From Ligustrum vulgare (lineage: Eukaryota > Streptophyta > Magnoliopsida > Lamiales > Oleaceae), in assembly GCA_963555705.1 (NCBI GenBank), contig OY743190.1:34268929-34332928 (forward strand): a stretch of DNA of 64,000 nt, in the 5' to 3' direction. Position numbers and translations under genes: made by a program. Shown piece by piece: positions 11,783 through 22,728 of the stretch (the first letter of the stretch is position 1; the number at the start of each line of letters is the position of its first letter). The notes beneath the pieces are model-generated. The model had not been told where the DNA came from and ran no database searches. It was given only the letters and a program-made list of their open reading frames with translations.

Positions 11783-12436
11783 ATTTTGGAGAATGCGTGA
11801 TAAAAAAGTAGGGAGTTTTTTTGGGGTTTATGCGTAGATTATTTTATTTGATTGAAAATGAGTTTTGAAAAAAATGAGATTTAAAATAATAGTTACCAAA
11901 CATGGACATTTAAGCATATGTTACTTAATGCAATCATTATAATTTATAAACTATAAACAACATAATTTTTCAAAATCACTTTTTAACCACACAAATTTTC
12001 TCTTTCCACTTTCCAACAACATTTTACATCAAAAACATAAATCATTCAATTTATAATTATTACAATATTATTGAACACAGCCTAATAATTTAATTTTGTT
12101 AAATACATTTTTATTCGCATATTCTATAATTTTATATTTACTATCCTTTTTTTCACGCACTTTATAAGACTTGTTATCTATGTTTTAATTTAAACACTAC
12201 CAAAAAAGCACGAATCGAGATTTTTTCGAATCTAATCTGATTTTTGGATCGATGGATCAGATCAGGTTTTTTTTAGAATCTCTATGAATAGAGGGAGACA
12301 AGGTTATAGCCAGACCAGCCCTCAACCCATATTTGTTTCTATTTTTTTAAGTCTTCATTTTGTTATATTTTAATTGTCATATTAAAAAAATTATAAAGAA
12401 AATTATCGTATTTATATGATTGTGCAATTAAATTAT
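11783..12436. other. Intergenic sequence with a degenerate MITE-like stretch
   Basis: No gene. About 11860-12090 contains TTTTTAACCACACA and GAACACAGCCTAAT. This wording recurs at about 36235-36320, 38085-38165, 51060-51170 and 60470-60630, so it belongs to a dispersed non-coding family. Ends cannot be placed here. Confidence 0.4.
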
Positions 12437-12650
12437 TAAAAGATGTATTCTGTGCATGCATGCACTTATATTAGTTAAATAAATGGTTACAGTAGGTTAG
12501 GTTATTTAATTATGTTATAGTCAAACATGTGATACGCCATACGTGAATAAAGCTGTATATCTATCTGCTATTTGTGAACTCATTATGGCCTGAAAACAGA
12601 ATACTTTTCATCTTTATCTTCTTAATTCTCTAAATTATGTATCATTTTCA
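12437..12650 (+). repeat. Left LTR of Copia B
   Basis: 214 bp ending in ATCATTTTCA. The start is placed after the ATTAT duplication; the canonical TG at the very start is not visible, so the start may be off by a few bases. Confidence 0.8.
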
Positions 12651-12662
12651 TGGTATCAGAGC
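12651..12662 (+). other. Primer-binding site of Copia B
   Basis: TGGTATCAGAGC directly after the left LTR, complementary to initiator Met-tRNA as in element A. Confidence 0.9.
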
Positions 12663-12701
12663 TAGCTATTTTACATAACACAAAATCATACATCTGATAC
12701 A

Positions 12702-13449
12702 ATGGCAGCTGTATCAAACCTGTAGATGAGTCAACACAATTGGAGCAGTGGACAAGAGTCGATTGCATGGTAAGATCTTGGATTCTCAACTCTATCTCTA
12801 AAGATCTAGTTGAAGCTTTCATATATACTTCATCTGCAAAGGACCTATGGAACGAATTAGAAGAAAGATACAGAGAAAGCAATGGACCTTTATTGTATTC
12901 TCTGTATCAAATTTAAAGAGAAATTCGTAGCATAGCAAAAGGAACATTATCAATAGAAAAATACTATACCAAACTAACAAGGCTCTGGGATGAATTACAG
13001 TGTTTAATGTCGTTCCTGTATGCACACGTCACGTGAGGCGGCAAAACAAGTATCAGATCTAACGTCTTCCACTAGGCTAATGCAATTTTTAATGGGATTA
13101 AATGATTCATATGATCATGTGAGAATTCAGATTTTAGTAATGGGTCCACTCCCTATGGTGAATACAGCTTATTCCATGGTTCAAAGAGTTGAGAAACTGA
13201 GGGAAATACACAACATTTATCCTGAAAATATCGAGAATTCAGCAATGATGAGTAAATCTCAAGGATTCAAAGATGATGAGCCAAGGAGAAATGGAATTAT
13301 TAGAGTAGGTTGGAGAGGAAGAAGAGGAAATGACAAAGGAAATTATAATAGATATTCAGGTAAGGAGAATAAGTATTGTGATCACTGCAAAATTATCGGG
13401 CATGCTAAGGATACATGCTTCAAAATACATGATTATCCTGAATGGTAAA
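12702..13449 (+). pseudogene. Copia B gag remnant
   Basis: A likely start ATG at 12702 is followed six codons later by a TAG. The frame then shows typical Copia gag (WILNSISKDLVEAFIY, DLWNELEERY) until stops near 12915 and 13035. A second frame from 13020 to 13448 continues gag with RLMQFLMGLNDSYDHVR and ends with a zinc knuckle CDHCKIIGHAKDTC (CX2CX4HX4C) at about 13378-13419. This composition is the UBN2/Retrotran_gag type of plant Copia. Disrupted and non-functional. Confidence 0.85.
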
Positions 13450-14140
13450 GAGATTTAAAGGAACAAAGAGCACAATCTAATGGAAGAATGGTAGTAAACT
13501 TGGCTGAATCACCTCTAGATCTGGAGACACAGACAACAATTAATGAAGGAAGAGATGTATCTGCTGGAATTAAAAACATAATACAGCAAGAGTTGTTGAA
13601 GATGTTTAAAGGTAAAATGCATGTTGACATTGGTAATAAATTGAATTTTTCGCATCTACGTGATTTTGCTGGTATGAGTACTTATTTTCATGCCCTTGTT
13701 GTGCTAGGTAGTTTGAAAACTGGTTCTTGTATTGATCAAATAAAACAGTCACAAAGCTAAGCAACACAGCTTCCTTTTCCAACCAGCCGAATTCAATCTG
13801 TCAATACCTTTGATCTTATTAATATGGATATTTGGGGACCTTATACACCAAATTCAATAACAGGCATATGATATGTCTAGACCATTGTGGATGATCATAG
13901 AAGATCCATTTGGACCTTTTTGATGGTTCATAAAACACAAGTTTTAAAAATCCTCAAACACTTCTTCCAAATGGTTCAAAAAACTCAATTTGATAGAAAG
14001 GTCAAGAGTAATAGATCAGATAATGGCACAGAATTTATCAACTTTTAATGCCAAATTTTTCTTCAAAGCCTTGGAATTATACACCAAAAATCTCGTGTTT
14101 GTACTCCACAACAAAATGGAGTTGTTGAAAGAAAATATAA

Positions 14141-14315
14141 GAGTGTGTTTGGTATTGTTTAAAATGAGTTTTTTTGAAATGAATAGTGATTTTTAGGAGA
14201 AATGATGGTTGAGATTTGGTTGAAAAGTAAAAAATTGTAGGCTTACTTTTGATGGATGGTTAAGATTGAATACTGTAGAAAAATGAGAAAATTTTAATGA
14301 AAACCAAACGGGGCC
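14141..14315. mobile_element. PIF/Harbinger-like (Tourist-type) MITE, 175 bp
   Basis: Flanked by the 3-bp duplication TAA (14138-14140, 14316-14318). Ends GAGTGTGTTTGGTATTG and, on the other strand, GGCCCCGTTTGGTTTTC share the GTTTGG terminal core. It interrupts the integrase frame exactly between ERKYK and HLIWI codons, so host and insert are cleanly separated. Non-coding. Confidence 0.82.
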
Positions 14316-15221
14316 TAAACATCTAATTTGGATTGCTAGATGACTTATGTTTCAATCTTACCTACCAAACAAATTCTGGCCACATTCCATACTCAGAGCA
14401 ACCTATAGTATCAACAAAATCCCTACATTTGTCCTCAATTGGCTGACCCCTTATGAAAAGCTTCATAGAAAGAAACCTGTACACACTCTCAAGAATCTTG
14501 GATGTCTTTGTTATACCACTAACATCAAACCACACAAAGATGAGTTTGACACAAGGGCCATTAAATGTATATTTGTTGATTATAGTCCTGGACAAAAGGC
14601 ATGTAAGGTATTTGATATTGAAAGAAATCAAGTTCTAGTATCCAGAGATGTCATCTTCTTTGAAAATGTTTTCCCATATAAAAACCAGCCCCTTTAAACC
14701 ATAATTTCATCTTTACCCAAACCAATTAATGAAGACACAAAACCTTTAACCGAATCTCATCGAATTCAACCTGTGTCTTCCAATGATTCTCTGTCTGATC
14801 CAAACTCCATCATACCTATCTTATCTGATCAAACATTACATTCTCCCTCACCAACTTCACATATATCTTCCCCTACTCAAAGGAGAAGTACAAGAACCAT
14901 AACATTGCCAGGATGGTTATAGGGTTTTGTCACATATATGAGTATTTCTGCTGAGCTTCCAATTGTACAAATTCCTTTCACATCAAGACTTGTTATCTCG
15001 TCTTCCTCTGTATATACTTCTGCATCTTTTCCATATATTTTAACCAAACACGTGAGTAACGGCTACGTGAACTTTTTAGAAAACATGTCTAATGTACAAA
15101 GACCATAATCTTACTGTCACGCTAGTAAGAATCCTAATTGGATAGAGGCTATGAATAAGGAACTCACTGCTCTTGAATAAAATGAAACATGCGATTTAAC
15201 CACTTTATGAAAGGGAATAGA

Positions 15222-15288
15222 AGCTGGCTTGGCACCATATATGAGTGGTGCCAAGCCAGCTCAATTGTTTGAGTGGTGCCAAGCCAGT
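15222..15288. repeat. Inverted and direct repeat at the reverse-transcriptase deletion scar
   Basis: AGCTGGCTTGGCACC (15222-15236) and its exact complement GGTGCCAAGCCAGCT (15247-15261) form a 15-bp stem with a 10-base loop. A direct third copy GAGTGGTGCCAAGCCAG occurs at 15243-15259 and 15271-15287. It lies where reverse-transcriptase codons should be. Confidence 0.85.
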
Positions 15289-15951
15289 TTGGTAGACTAC
15301 TTTACTTGAGTTTTACTCAACCATATATTACATATAGTGTTCAACAATTGAGCCAATTTATGAATGCACCATGCCAAAATCATTGGGACACAACTTTACA
15401 TTTGCTAAGGTATCAGAAGAGCTGTCCTTCTCTAGGTTTGTTCTTTCCCATTCAAACTAATCTCAAACTACAAGCATATTCCAATGCTGACGGAGCCTCT
15501 TGCATTGACACTAGAAAATCACTCATTGGCTATTGCATTTATTTGGGTAATGTTCTCATATTGTGGAAAACTGAGAAACAAAATACCGTTTCTTGATCCT
15601 CGGCTGGAGCTGAATACTGCAGCCTTGCTAGCACTATATGTGAATTGCAATGGGTATCTTACATTCTAGTAGATTTCAAGGTTTCATCTATTGTGCCTAT
15701 TCCTTTATCGTGTGACAACAAAGCCGCAATCGATATCATTGCGAACTCGTTCTTTCATGAACAAACCAAGCACCTTGAAATTGATTGTCATATTATTCGC
15801 AGCAAATTTCGTGAAGATTTCATCGTACCACAACACATTTCATCCAAGAATCAGCTCGCGGATTTGTTCACTAAACCTCTAGCTGCTCATACATTTCATT
15901 TCTTACTTTGCAAGCTGGGGTTAGGAGATTTTCACCAAGCTTCAACTTGAA

Positions 15952-15980
15952 GGGGGGGGGGGGGGGGGGGGGGCGGGGCG
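15952..15980 (+). repeat. G22 homopolymer at the polypurine tract of Copia B
   Basis: A run of 22 G (15952-15973) and GGGG after one C sit directly before the right LTR, in place of the usual short polypurine tract after TTGAAG. Confidence 0.8.
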
Positions 15981-16212
15981 TAAAAGATGTAGTAAAAGAT
16001 GTTTTCTGTGCATGCATGCGCACTTCTATTAGTTAAATAAATGGTTATAGTAAGTTAGGATGTTGTAATTCTATTACAGTCACACGTGTGATACGTGAAT
16101 AAAGTGGTATATATGTGTGTTGGGGGGGCTATCTGTGAACTCATTATGGCATGAAATACAGAATACTTTTCATCTTTCACTTCTTAATTCTCTGAATTAT
16201 GTATCATTTTCA
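15981..16212 (+). repeat. Right LTR of Copia B
   Basis: 232 bp matching 12437-12650. It contains extra bases near its start (a repeat of GTAAAAGATG) and a GTTGGGGGGGC insertion near 16120. Confidence 0.85.
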
Positions 16213-16706
16213 ATTATCAGAAAATATTATAAAGTAATAAAATATCGTGAGTTATATTTTTGACAATTTGTATTTATCAATGGTGAATAATAGATATAGT
16301 TATAGACATGCAAAAAGTTATTGTGACCATTGATCGAGTGGGCTTTAAAGAAAATGTAGAGATTTTTTTTTTTCGAAAAATTACTTGGAGCCCTATTTTT
16401 AAAGACCAATTTGTAAAAATAAGTATGAGTTTATATTTGTAAAAATCGAGTCCTAATTATGATTAATGTTTATTAATTTAAAAATTAAATTACTCAAACC
16501 CTAAATAATTTCTACCATTTTGACCCTCACTCTCACAATCATCTCTCAAACACAGAGGCGGTGGCAATTGGAGCATGATGTACGGCTACAGAGGCGGTGG
16601 CAATTGGAGCATGATGTACGGCGACAACAGCATGGAGGAGAGCGCGACAGCTGCGGGCGCCTAGTACCATCGCACGAGGCACTCGTTGTGCGTTGAAAGC
16701 AGTAGC
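16213..16706. other. Host DNA left of Copia C with a 36-bp tandem repeat
   Basis: Non-repetitive sequence becoming GC-rich towards Copia C. Positions 16552-16622 hold two copies of a 36-bp unit (period 36). In the frame from ATG at about 16575 the unit encodes a 12-residue repeat with GGGNWSMMYG, and the frame stops shortly after at GA-TAG (about 16663). It might be a gene fragment whose continuation (23186 onward) was separated by Copia C; I cannot name a gene. Confidence 0.4.
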
Positions 16707-17163
16707 TGTTAGAAAATTTTATTACAGATAATAATTTATCTATAATCTAAATAATCATCATGTTGGAATTATCAAGAATTAAATAACTGAAGCGGAAGCG
16801 TACCTTAATCAAACGTGATTCAAGATGAACGATTCGGTTGGTTGGATCTTCTAAATCGATACGTAGTCCTTATTATCTCTCTGATGATGGGATGTCAGAC
16901 AAGATGAACAGTACGTAGGATTCAGAAACCATAACCGACTTTATATACTGAATTGCCATGTTAACCTAATCCGGCCCATCATGAATTAGGTAATGGCCTG
17001 GTATCTACACATAAAAGCCCATACATTATTTTAGATGCATTAAAGCCCAATATACCAAATCCTTATTAGATCACTTTAAATGGGCTTAACCAAAATTGAT
17101 AGTCTTTTATTCAATACACAATAATTCACATATAAGCCCACACGATTGATTAAAATCCTTACA
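16707..17163 (-). repeat. 3' LTR of Copia C (left copy)
   Basis: 457 bp. Next to it at 17164-17175, minus-strand AAGTGGGAGAT is the polypurine tract typical of plant Copia elements. Confidence 0.93.
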
Positions 17164-17469
17164 ATCTCCCACTTGGGCTATATGTGTAACCTTACAATTT
17201 TGTATCAATCATAACCTTATGAGTACTCAGAATTTTGCTATCATTACTGAATGCATCCCCAAACAATTCGGTCCATCAATTATATCAACATAGGATCAAA
17301 GCGGCTTTCGCTACATTAATCGTAACTAAACCTTCAATGATCACGTATATCGACATAACTGAATGACATGGATCAAGTATGAATGTGTAGCATGGAAATT
17401 ACATGTAATTTGATCTTCAACATGCCTATTTCCAACTGGTCCAACTTTAGTGAGATCATCCTCAACCGA

Positions 17470-20400
17470 GTTCAGAGATAATAAGCCTGAAACCTTACAG
17501 CTGTAAATAACTTTAACTTTAAATTGTATCCAAAAGGACAGTAAATGTGTCTAATGCACCCAAAATACAAACTCCCACTGAAACCGAATATCCTTAAGAA
17601 ATACAGCACCCATATGAGTAATGTACTCATGAAAGACCTTGGGTTGTAATACTTTAGTAAGCAGATCCGCAATTATGGAGTTTGTCCCAATGTGCTCTTA
17701 TTGACACATGTCCACTCTGAACTGTATCCTTCACAACCAGGAACTTATGTCAATGTATTTTGACTTAGTTGAGCTCCTGTTGTTACTGGAATATAAATCT
17801 GCTGAGTTATTGTCACAATATAACTTTAGTGGTCTTTCAATACCATATAGAATACGCAGCCTTGTGACAAAATTTCACAGCTATATTTCATAATTAGATG
17901 CCACCAAAAATTGCTACAACTGTGCTGCCAAGTGAAAGAAGCTAAAGTGTCTGTTAAACACTCCATCCGGAAATAGCTCCTCCAACCAGCAGATAAATGT
18001 AGCCTTATGTGGATCTTTTACATTCTTGGCATCTAGTAAAAATCGGAATCATAATACCATATGATCTCCAACTGATCCGATTTTCTGTGTGTGAGCATGT
18101 AATCTTTTGTTCTCTTTAAATACCTTATAACCCATGTTTGGCTGCTTTCCAAATGATCCATCCCAGGGTTACTTAAATATCTCCTTAGTATCTCAATAAT
18201 GTATGCAATATCCGAACGCATACAAATTTGAGCATATATCAGATTCCCTATAGCTTAACTATATGGGAGCCTCTGCATTTCTTTAACTTCAAGATAACTT
18301 TTCGGGCATTAGTCGAGACTAAATTTGTCTCCCTTAGCGATAGGGCTGTCCCCTGATTTACTGTCTTGCATGCCAAACGTCTTAAGCACTTTATCGATAT
18401 AGCCCTTTTGTGACAATTCAAGAATACCCCGAGAACAATCCCGGTGTATCTGAATTCCTAATACAAAAGAGACGTCACCAAGATTTTTAATCTCAAGATT
18501 CCTTGATAAAAAATCTCATAATTTTATGTGACATGCATATATCATTGGTGGCAAGCAATAATCAACATATAAAACCAGGACAATATACTTACTCCCACTG
18601 AACTTGTAATACATACAATCATCAACAACATCAATCTCAAGACCAAATGAGATAATTACTTGATGAAATTTGTATTACCCTTAACGAGAAGCTGGCTTGA
18701 GCACATAGATGGATTTCTTTAATTTGCAAATCATTTGCTTTGGGTCTACGACACAAAGTTTTCTGATTGCACCAAATAGATCGTCCCATCAATGTCGCCA
18801 TTGAGAAACGCCACCTTAGTATCCATTTGATGTAACTCGAGGTCAAAATGTGCAACAACCTAACTTTCCTGAAAGAGTCTTTCATTGAAATCGAAGAGAA
18901 AGTCTCTTTATAATTAATGTCATCATTCTGTGTAAAGCCCTTAAATACAAGACGAACCTTATATCTTTCCACATTACCTTTCAAATCCCTCTTGGTTTAA
19001 AAATTCATTTAAGACCAATGGGCTTCGCACCTTCTGGTAATGGGACAAGATCCCAAACTTTATTGTCTTGCATATGCTTATACTCTTTATTTACGACATC
19101 AATCCACTTCCGAGAGTTAGAACCCTGCATGACCTGATGGAATTGATTGGACCATCTTCCACCATTCCATTATTTTCCTTATGTTCTTCGAGAAATGCTA
19201 TTTAAATTATCCGGAATAGCATTTTTTCCCTTTCTCTCGTGGATCTCCTTAATGGCTTTAGTTATTGAGGTTGTTGAGTTTGTACTTCTGAAATTTACCT
19301 TATTTTGGATGGGAGGTTCTCAATATTGTCTAATTGAGGTTCCGGATATGCTTCTTGATCAATGACATGCATAAAAACTTGCACGTTGTCAAAAGCAATA
19401 GTAGGATCGAAACCGATCCTTCCTCAACTTATTCCTTAAAGACAATATCTCTAACCTTATTTCTCCCCCAAACTCAACATCCTCAAAAAATGTTGCATTT
19501 CCCGTTTCAAAATTTTACTTAAGTGTGGGATCATAATATTATTAGCCCCTCCATCGCTCAGAATAACCAATAAAGCAGCTGCTAACTGTTTTGGAGTCCA
19601 ATTTCTTTATATGGCCTATAAGGCCTTGCCTTAACTGGACATCCCCAAATGTAGAAATACTTTGGACTAAGCTTTAAGCCTGTCAAAAGCTCATAAAAGG
19701 TTTTGGCAGCAGCTTTAGTTGGTAATATGTACGATCTTTCTTTAAATGTCCAGATTTCTGACAAAAGAAACAACCCTTAATGTGTTTATGTGATTGTTCT
19801 TGTTCTGAACCCTTAACAACTTTATGTTCTTTATTTCTTTTATTGCCCTTATCTTTAGAGGTGTTTGCCAAGTGAATACTTTCAGTTCTGTCCTACTTCA
19901 ACTTTTCTTCCTCTTGCACACAAAATAGAATGAGCTCATTTAGAGTTCATTTCTCCCCTTTAACGGTTATAACTGACCTTAAATTGACTGAATTGTGCAA
20001 GAAGCTTGCACACTATGAAATGGGCTCATTGAGAGTTCATTTCTATTTTGACAGTTATAACTAACCTTAAATTAACTGTATTGTGCAGGAAGCGATATCA
20101 GTACCAAATGCACGAGCAAGTCATTAGACAAGTCGAGTTTTAGTTCCTTAAGTTTTGAAGCAGTGTGAGACATCTACACGATGTACTCCCTTATTTTCCC
20201 AATACCTTTATACTTTATTGAAATCAAGCTTTGCATAAGCGTGCTTGTTTCAGCCTTATCGTTTTTCACAAAACATTTCTTAATTTCGGCAAGGAATTCA
20301 TTGGCATCATTTACCTCCTTAGATACTATGCCACTAAAGGCTTCCGGAATGCCGCACTTAATGATCATGAGACTCACGTAATTTAAGCAATCCCACTTCT

Positions 20401-20500
20401 CAAAGTTCCTCATTTGATTAGATGAACTTTCATCCGTAAGAGGAGTAGGGTGCTCAATCCTTAGTACACGGTCTAGATCCATGCAGCCAACGAAAAGTTA
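17470..20500 (-). pseudogene. Copia C gag-pol remnant
   Basis: On the minus strand from right to left. Gag: MDLDRVLRIEHPTPLTD (about 20482), then IPEAFSGIVSKEVNDANEFL and a C-terminal part to about 20174. Zinc knuckle CFFCQKSGHLKKDR at about 19765, where the last Cys is replaced by Arg. An integrase trace GLKLSPKYFYIWGCPVKARPYRPY lies near 19670-19610. Reverse transcriptase: NVERYKVRLVFKGFTQNDDI (about 18975), and a catalytic-site region near 18560 reading YVDY rather than YVDD. RNase H starts near 18221 (AYIIEILRRYLSNPG) and ends near 17500. Nearly every block is in a different frame, so no functional protein is possible. Confidence 0.85.
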
Positions 20501-20750
20501 ATTTTCTTGTTTTGATCCTTGAAATTTGTTCAATAAATATAGGGATTAAATTTGAGCTTGTAGATATACTACTAGCAGAATTTGAAACCGAATAGAGAAC
20601 ACTTAAACAAAATAGCTCACATAAATACCTTATTATGCAAATCATACTTTCAAATAATGGTAGGGCCCATCACAAGATACCTAGCACAACATCAATATTT
20701 AGTCTTTGGACAGAAATATTGACTTATAAGTGGTACTCTTGGTGTAGTAA

Positions 20751-21135
20751 TCAAACACTGACAATAAGACATGTCAACCAACAAACCTTTCTTTTGACCG
20801 ATTTATTGATCACACGTAAAACCAAATAACCGTCACGTATTTATCACCACAAGTTCATGTGAAATTCGGGCCAAATATTGACCTTCCTTTGGGCCGATCA
20901 ATATCCGCATGAAATAACACACAAACACCTAATTTTCCCTTAGTGCACTGATCAAACACTGGCAATAAGACATGTTAACCAATAAACCTTTCTTTGGACC
21001 GATTTATTGGTCACACGTTAAATCAAATAATTGCCACGTGTTTATCACAACTGGTGCATGTGAAATTCGAGCCAAATATTGACCTTCCTTTGGGCCGATC
21101 AATATTCGCAATGAATAACACACACAAATACCTTC
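20751..21135. repeat. 201-bp tandem duplication in the Copia C leader
   Basis: TCAAACACTGACAATAAGAC at 20751 recurs at 20952 with one change. The copies stay aligned through CCTTCCTTTGGGCCGATCAA in both, giving period 201 and slightly fewer than two full units. Divergence between units is several percent. Confidence 0.85.
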
Positions 21136-21299
21136 TAATATTCAAAGTTAATTAATATCTACAAGAGAGGTTGCTTTGGCAACATGTTGCTTCAACTAAC
21201 TTACTTTCGAATATTATATCTCTTAAAAGATTCCGATGTACCAAGATTTGAAACTGAAATTCATTGATTTGCATCTATATTTGACTTTAGGGTTTAAAT

Positions 21300-21900
21300 T
21301 ATAGAATTCAAAACTTTAGAATAAAGCAATTCTTAAGTTGAGAGAGTCAATTGCAATATTCTTAAACCTTAGGTGGCCAATTATGTAAAATTTTAAGCTT
21401 GAAGGGCTTAAATTACAATTTTCCCAAAACTTTATTGGCCAATTTAGAGAAATTCTAAACTTTAAGTCCCAATTTGAAAGAAAAACAAATTTTAGAGGTC
21501 CAATATAGTGAATTTTCAATCTTTAAATGTTGATTTTTGAAATTTTTCAAACTTTAGGAGCCAATTTAGCAAATTCACAAACTTTAGGGACTTAATTTAA
21601 AAAAAATTCAAACTTTAAGGACCAATTTTGAAAATTTCCAAACTTTAGTGACTGAATTAGAAAATTTTCAAAATTTAGGGACCAAATTAAAGAATTTCAG
21701 AACTTTAGGTGCTGTATTAGAAAATTTTCAAACTTTAGGGACTGAAAATGAAAATTTTCAAACCTTAAGGGACCAAATTAGAGAATTTTCAAGCTTTAAG
21801 GACCAATTTTGAAAATTCTCAAACATTAGGGGCTGATTTATAAAATTTAGAACTTTAGAGGCCCAACTTTAATAATTTCATAACTTTAGGGTTAATCTTT
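21300..21900. repeat. Degenerate AAACTTTAGGGACCAATTT tandem repeats
   Basis: About 15-18 irregular copies of a 35-40-bp phrase built on CAAACTTTAGGGACCAATT and GAAAATTTTC. A similar phrase in the other sense (TTTAGTCCCTCAACTTTCAA) recurs at 34400-34570 inside the solo LTR. Confidence 0.75.
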
Positions 21901-22714
21901 AATCCCAAACAAAACAGAGAGGACCGGAGGTGAAATTTTACATAATTTCCCAAAATTGCAAAAGAGCCCTTACAAACTTCTAATTTCCGGAAAAGCCCCC
22001 GTCCCCTGCTCCAAAACGCAACGTCTAGGGTTTCTATAACCCTAGTCGCAGTCGCATCCGCAGCCCCCGCGCATCCATTCCCCAACGTTGCGACCTGCAG
22101 CGCCCTCCACGGCGTTCCACACCCATGCCGGCGGTGGCTAAATCCAACACCACCCCGCGCGGCGACGCCGCACTCCACCGCACGCAACGCGCGGTGCGCG
22201 ACTTCCCCATCTCCGACCAGATTCAAGTTCAATATACACATGGTCAACAGATTTCATTACTCCACAACCCGATTTCGACCAACCACAAATATCTGAATTC
22301 CAAAACTTAATATTCAACAGCAAAATCCAAACTTAATTTCGAAAACTTAGTATACATACAGGAACCGATCGATTTCAGAATCAGATTTTAAAAAATCAAT
22401 TTACAGATCCAATACTGCAGTCGATTGATTTCATCATCCAAAACAGATTCAAACTCAGAGAAACCCATACCTGATTTCGAAATATATATACATACAGATT
22501 CCATATGTTTTAAATTCAAAACCAAGGTAACGCATATACATACAAACAGAACTTCAATTTGTGTCTGCGTGATCTCGCCGAATCCATTATTCCAAAAACC
22601 ATATACACATATGCAGGCATTAGCGTCTTAATCCATGTATAAGGCAGTGAGAAGATGTATACATTATATATCATATTCATACAAACATAGATCTGATAAA
22701 TCAACACGATGTTG

Positions 22715-22726
22715 GCTCTGATACCA
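22715..22726 (-). other. Primer-binding site of Copia C
   Basis: Plus-strand GCTCTGATACCA reads TGGTATCAGAGC on the element strand, two bases inside the 5' LTR edge at 22729. Confidence 0.9.
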
Positions 22727-22728
22727 CT

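Larger units (their letters stand above)
13450..15949 (+). pseudogene. Copia B integrase and RNase H remnant lacking reverse transcriptase
   Basis: The integrase core is recognisable from NMDIWGPYTP (about 13820) through RSDNGTEF (about 14010) to PQQNGVVERKY (about 14105-14140). The MITE at 14141-14315 cuts it there, and it resumes with LPNKFWPHSILRATY (about 14356) to FPYKNQPL (14695). A linker and the very start of reverse transcriptase follow (NWIEAMNKELTALE, about 15137). Reading then jumps across a scar at about 15210-15290 to the last part of reverse transcriptase (SVQQLSQFMNAP, about 15336). RNase H follows: CDNKAAIDIIANS (about 15712) and KHLEIDCHIIR (about 15768), ending at 15949. 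About 1 kb encoding the catalytic reverse transcriptase is missing. Confidence 0.87.
12437..16212 (+). mobile_element. Ty1/Copia LTR retrotransposon B, internally deleted
   Basis: A 3776-bp element with duplication ATTAT on both sides (12432-12436 and 16213-16217). Left LTR 12437-12650 (214 bp), right LTR 15981-16212 (232 bp). Both share TGTGCATGCATGC, TAGTTAAATAAATGGTTA and end in GTATCATTTTCA. The primer-binding site abuts the left LTR. It encodes gag, integrase and RNase H, but nearly all of the reverse transcriptase is deleted. A 175-bp MITE sits inside integrase. It is far shorter than element A and cannot move by itself. Confidence 0.88.
20501..22714 (-). other. Unusually long untranslated leader of Copia C
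   Basis: About 2.2 kb lies between the primer-binding site and gag. It contains, from 5' to 3' on the minus strand: AT-rich DNA, a GC-rich block (about 22230-21960), a tract of degenerate CTAAAGTTTGAAAATT repeats (about 21900-21300) and a 201-bp direct repeat (20751-21135). None of it matches retrotransposon coding sequence. The GC-rich block may be captured host DNA or a nested, now endless insertion. Confidence 0.6.

Noticed and set aside
20181..20381. Plus-strand frame over Copia C gag
   Set aside because: Antisense shadow of the gag remnant at 20174-20482.
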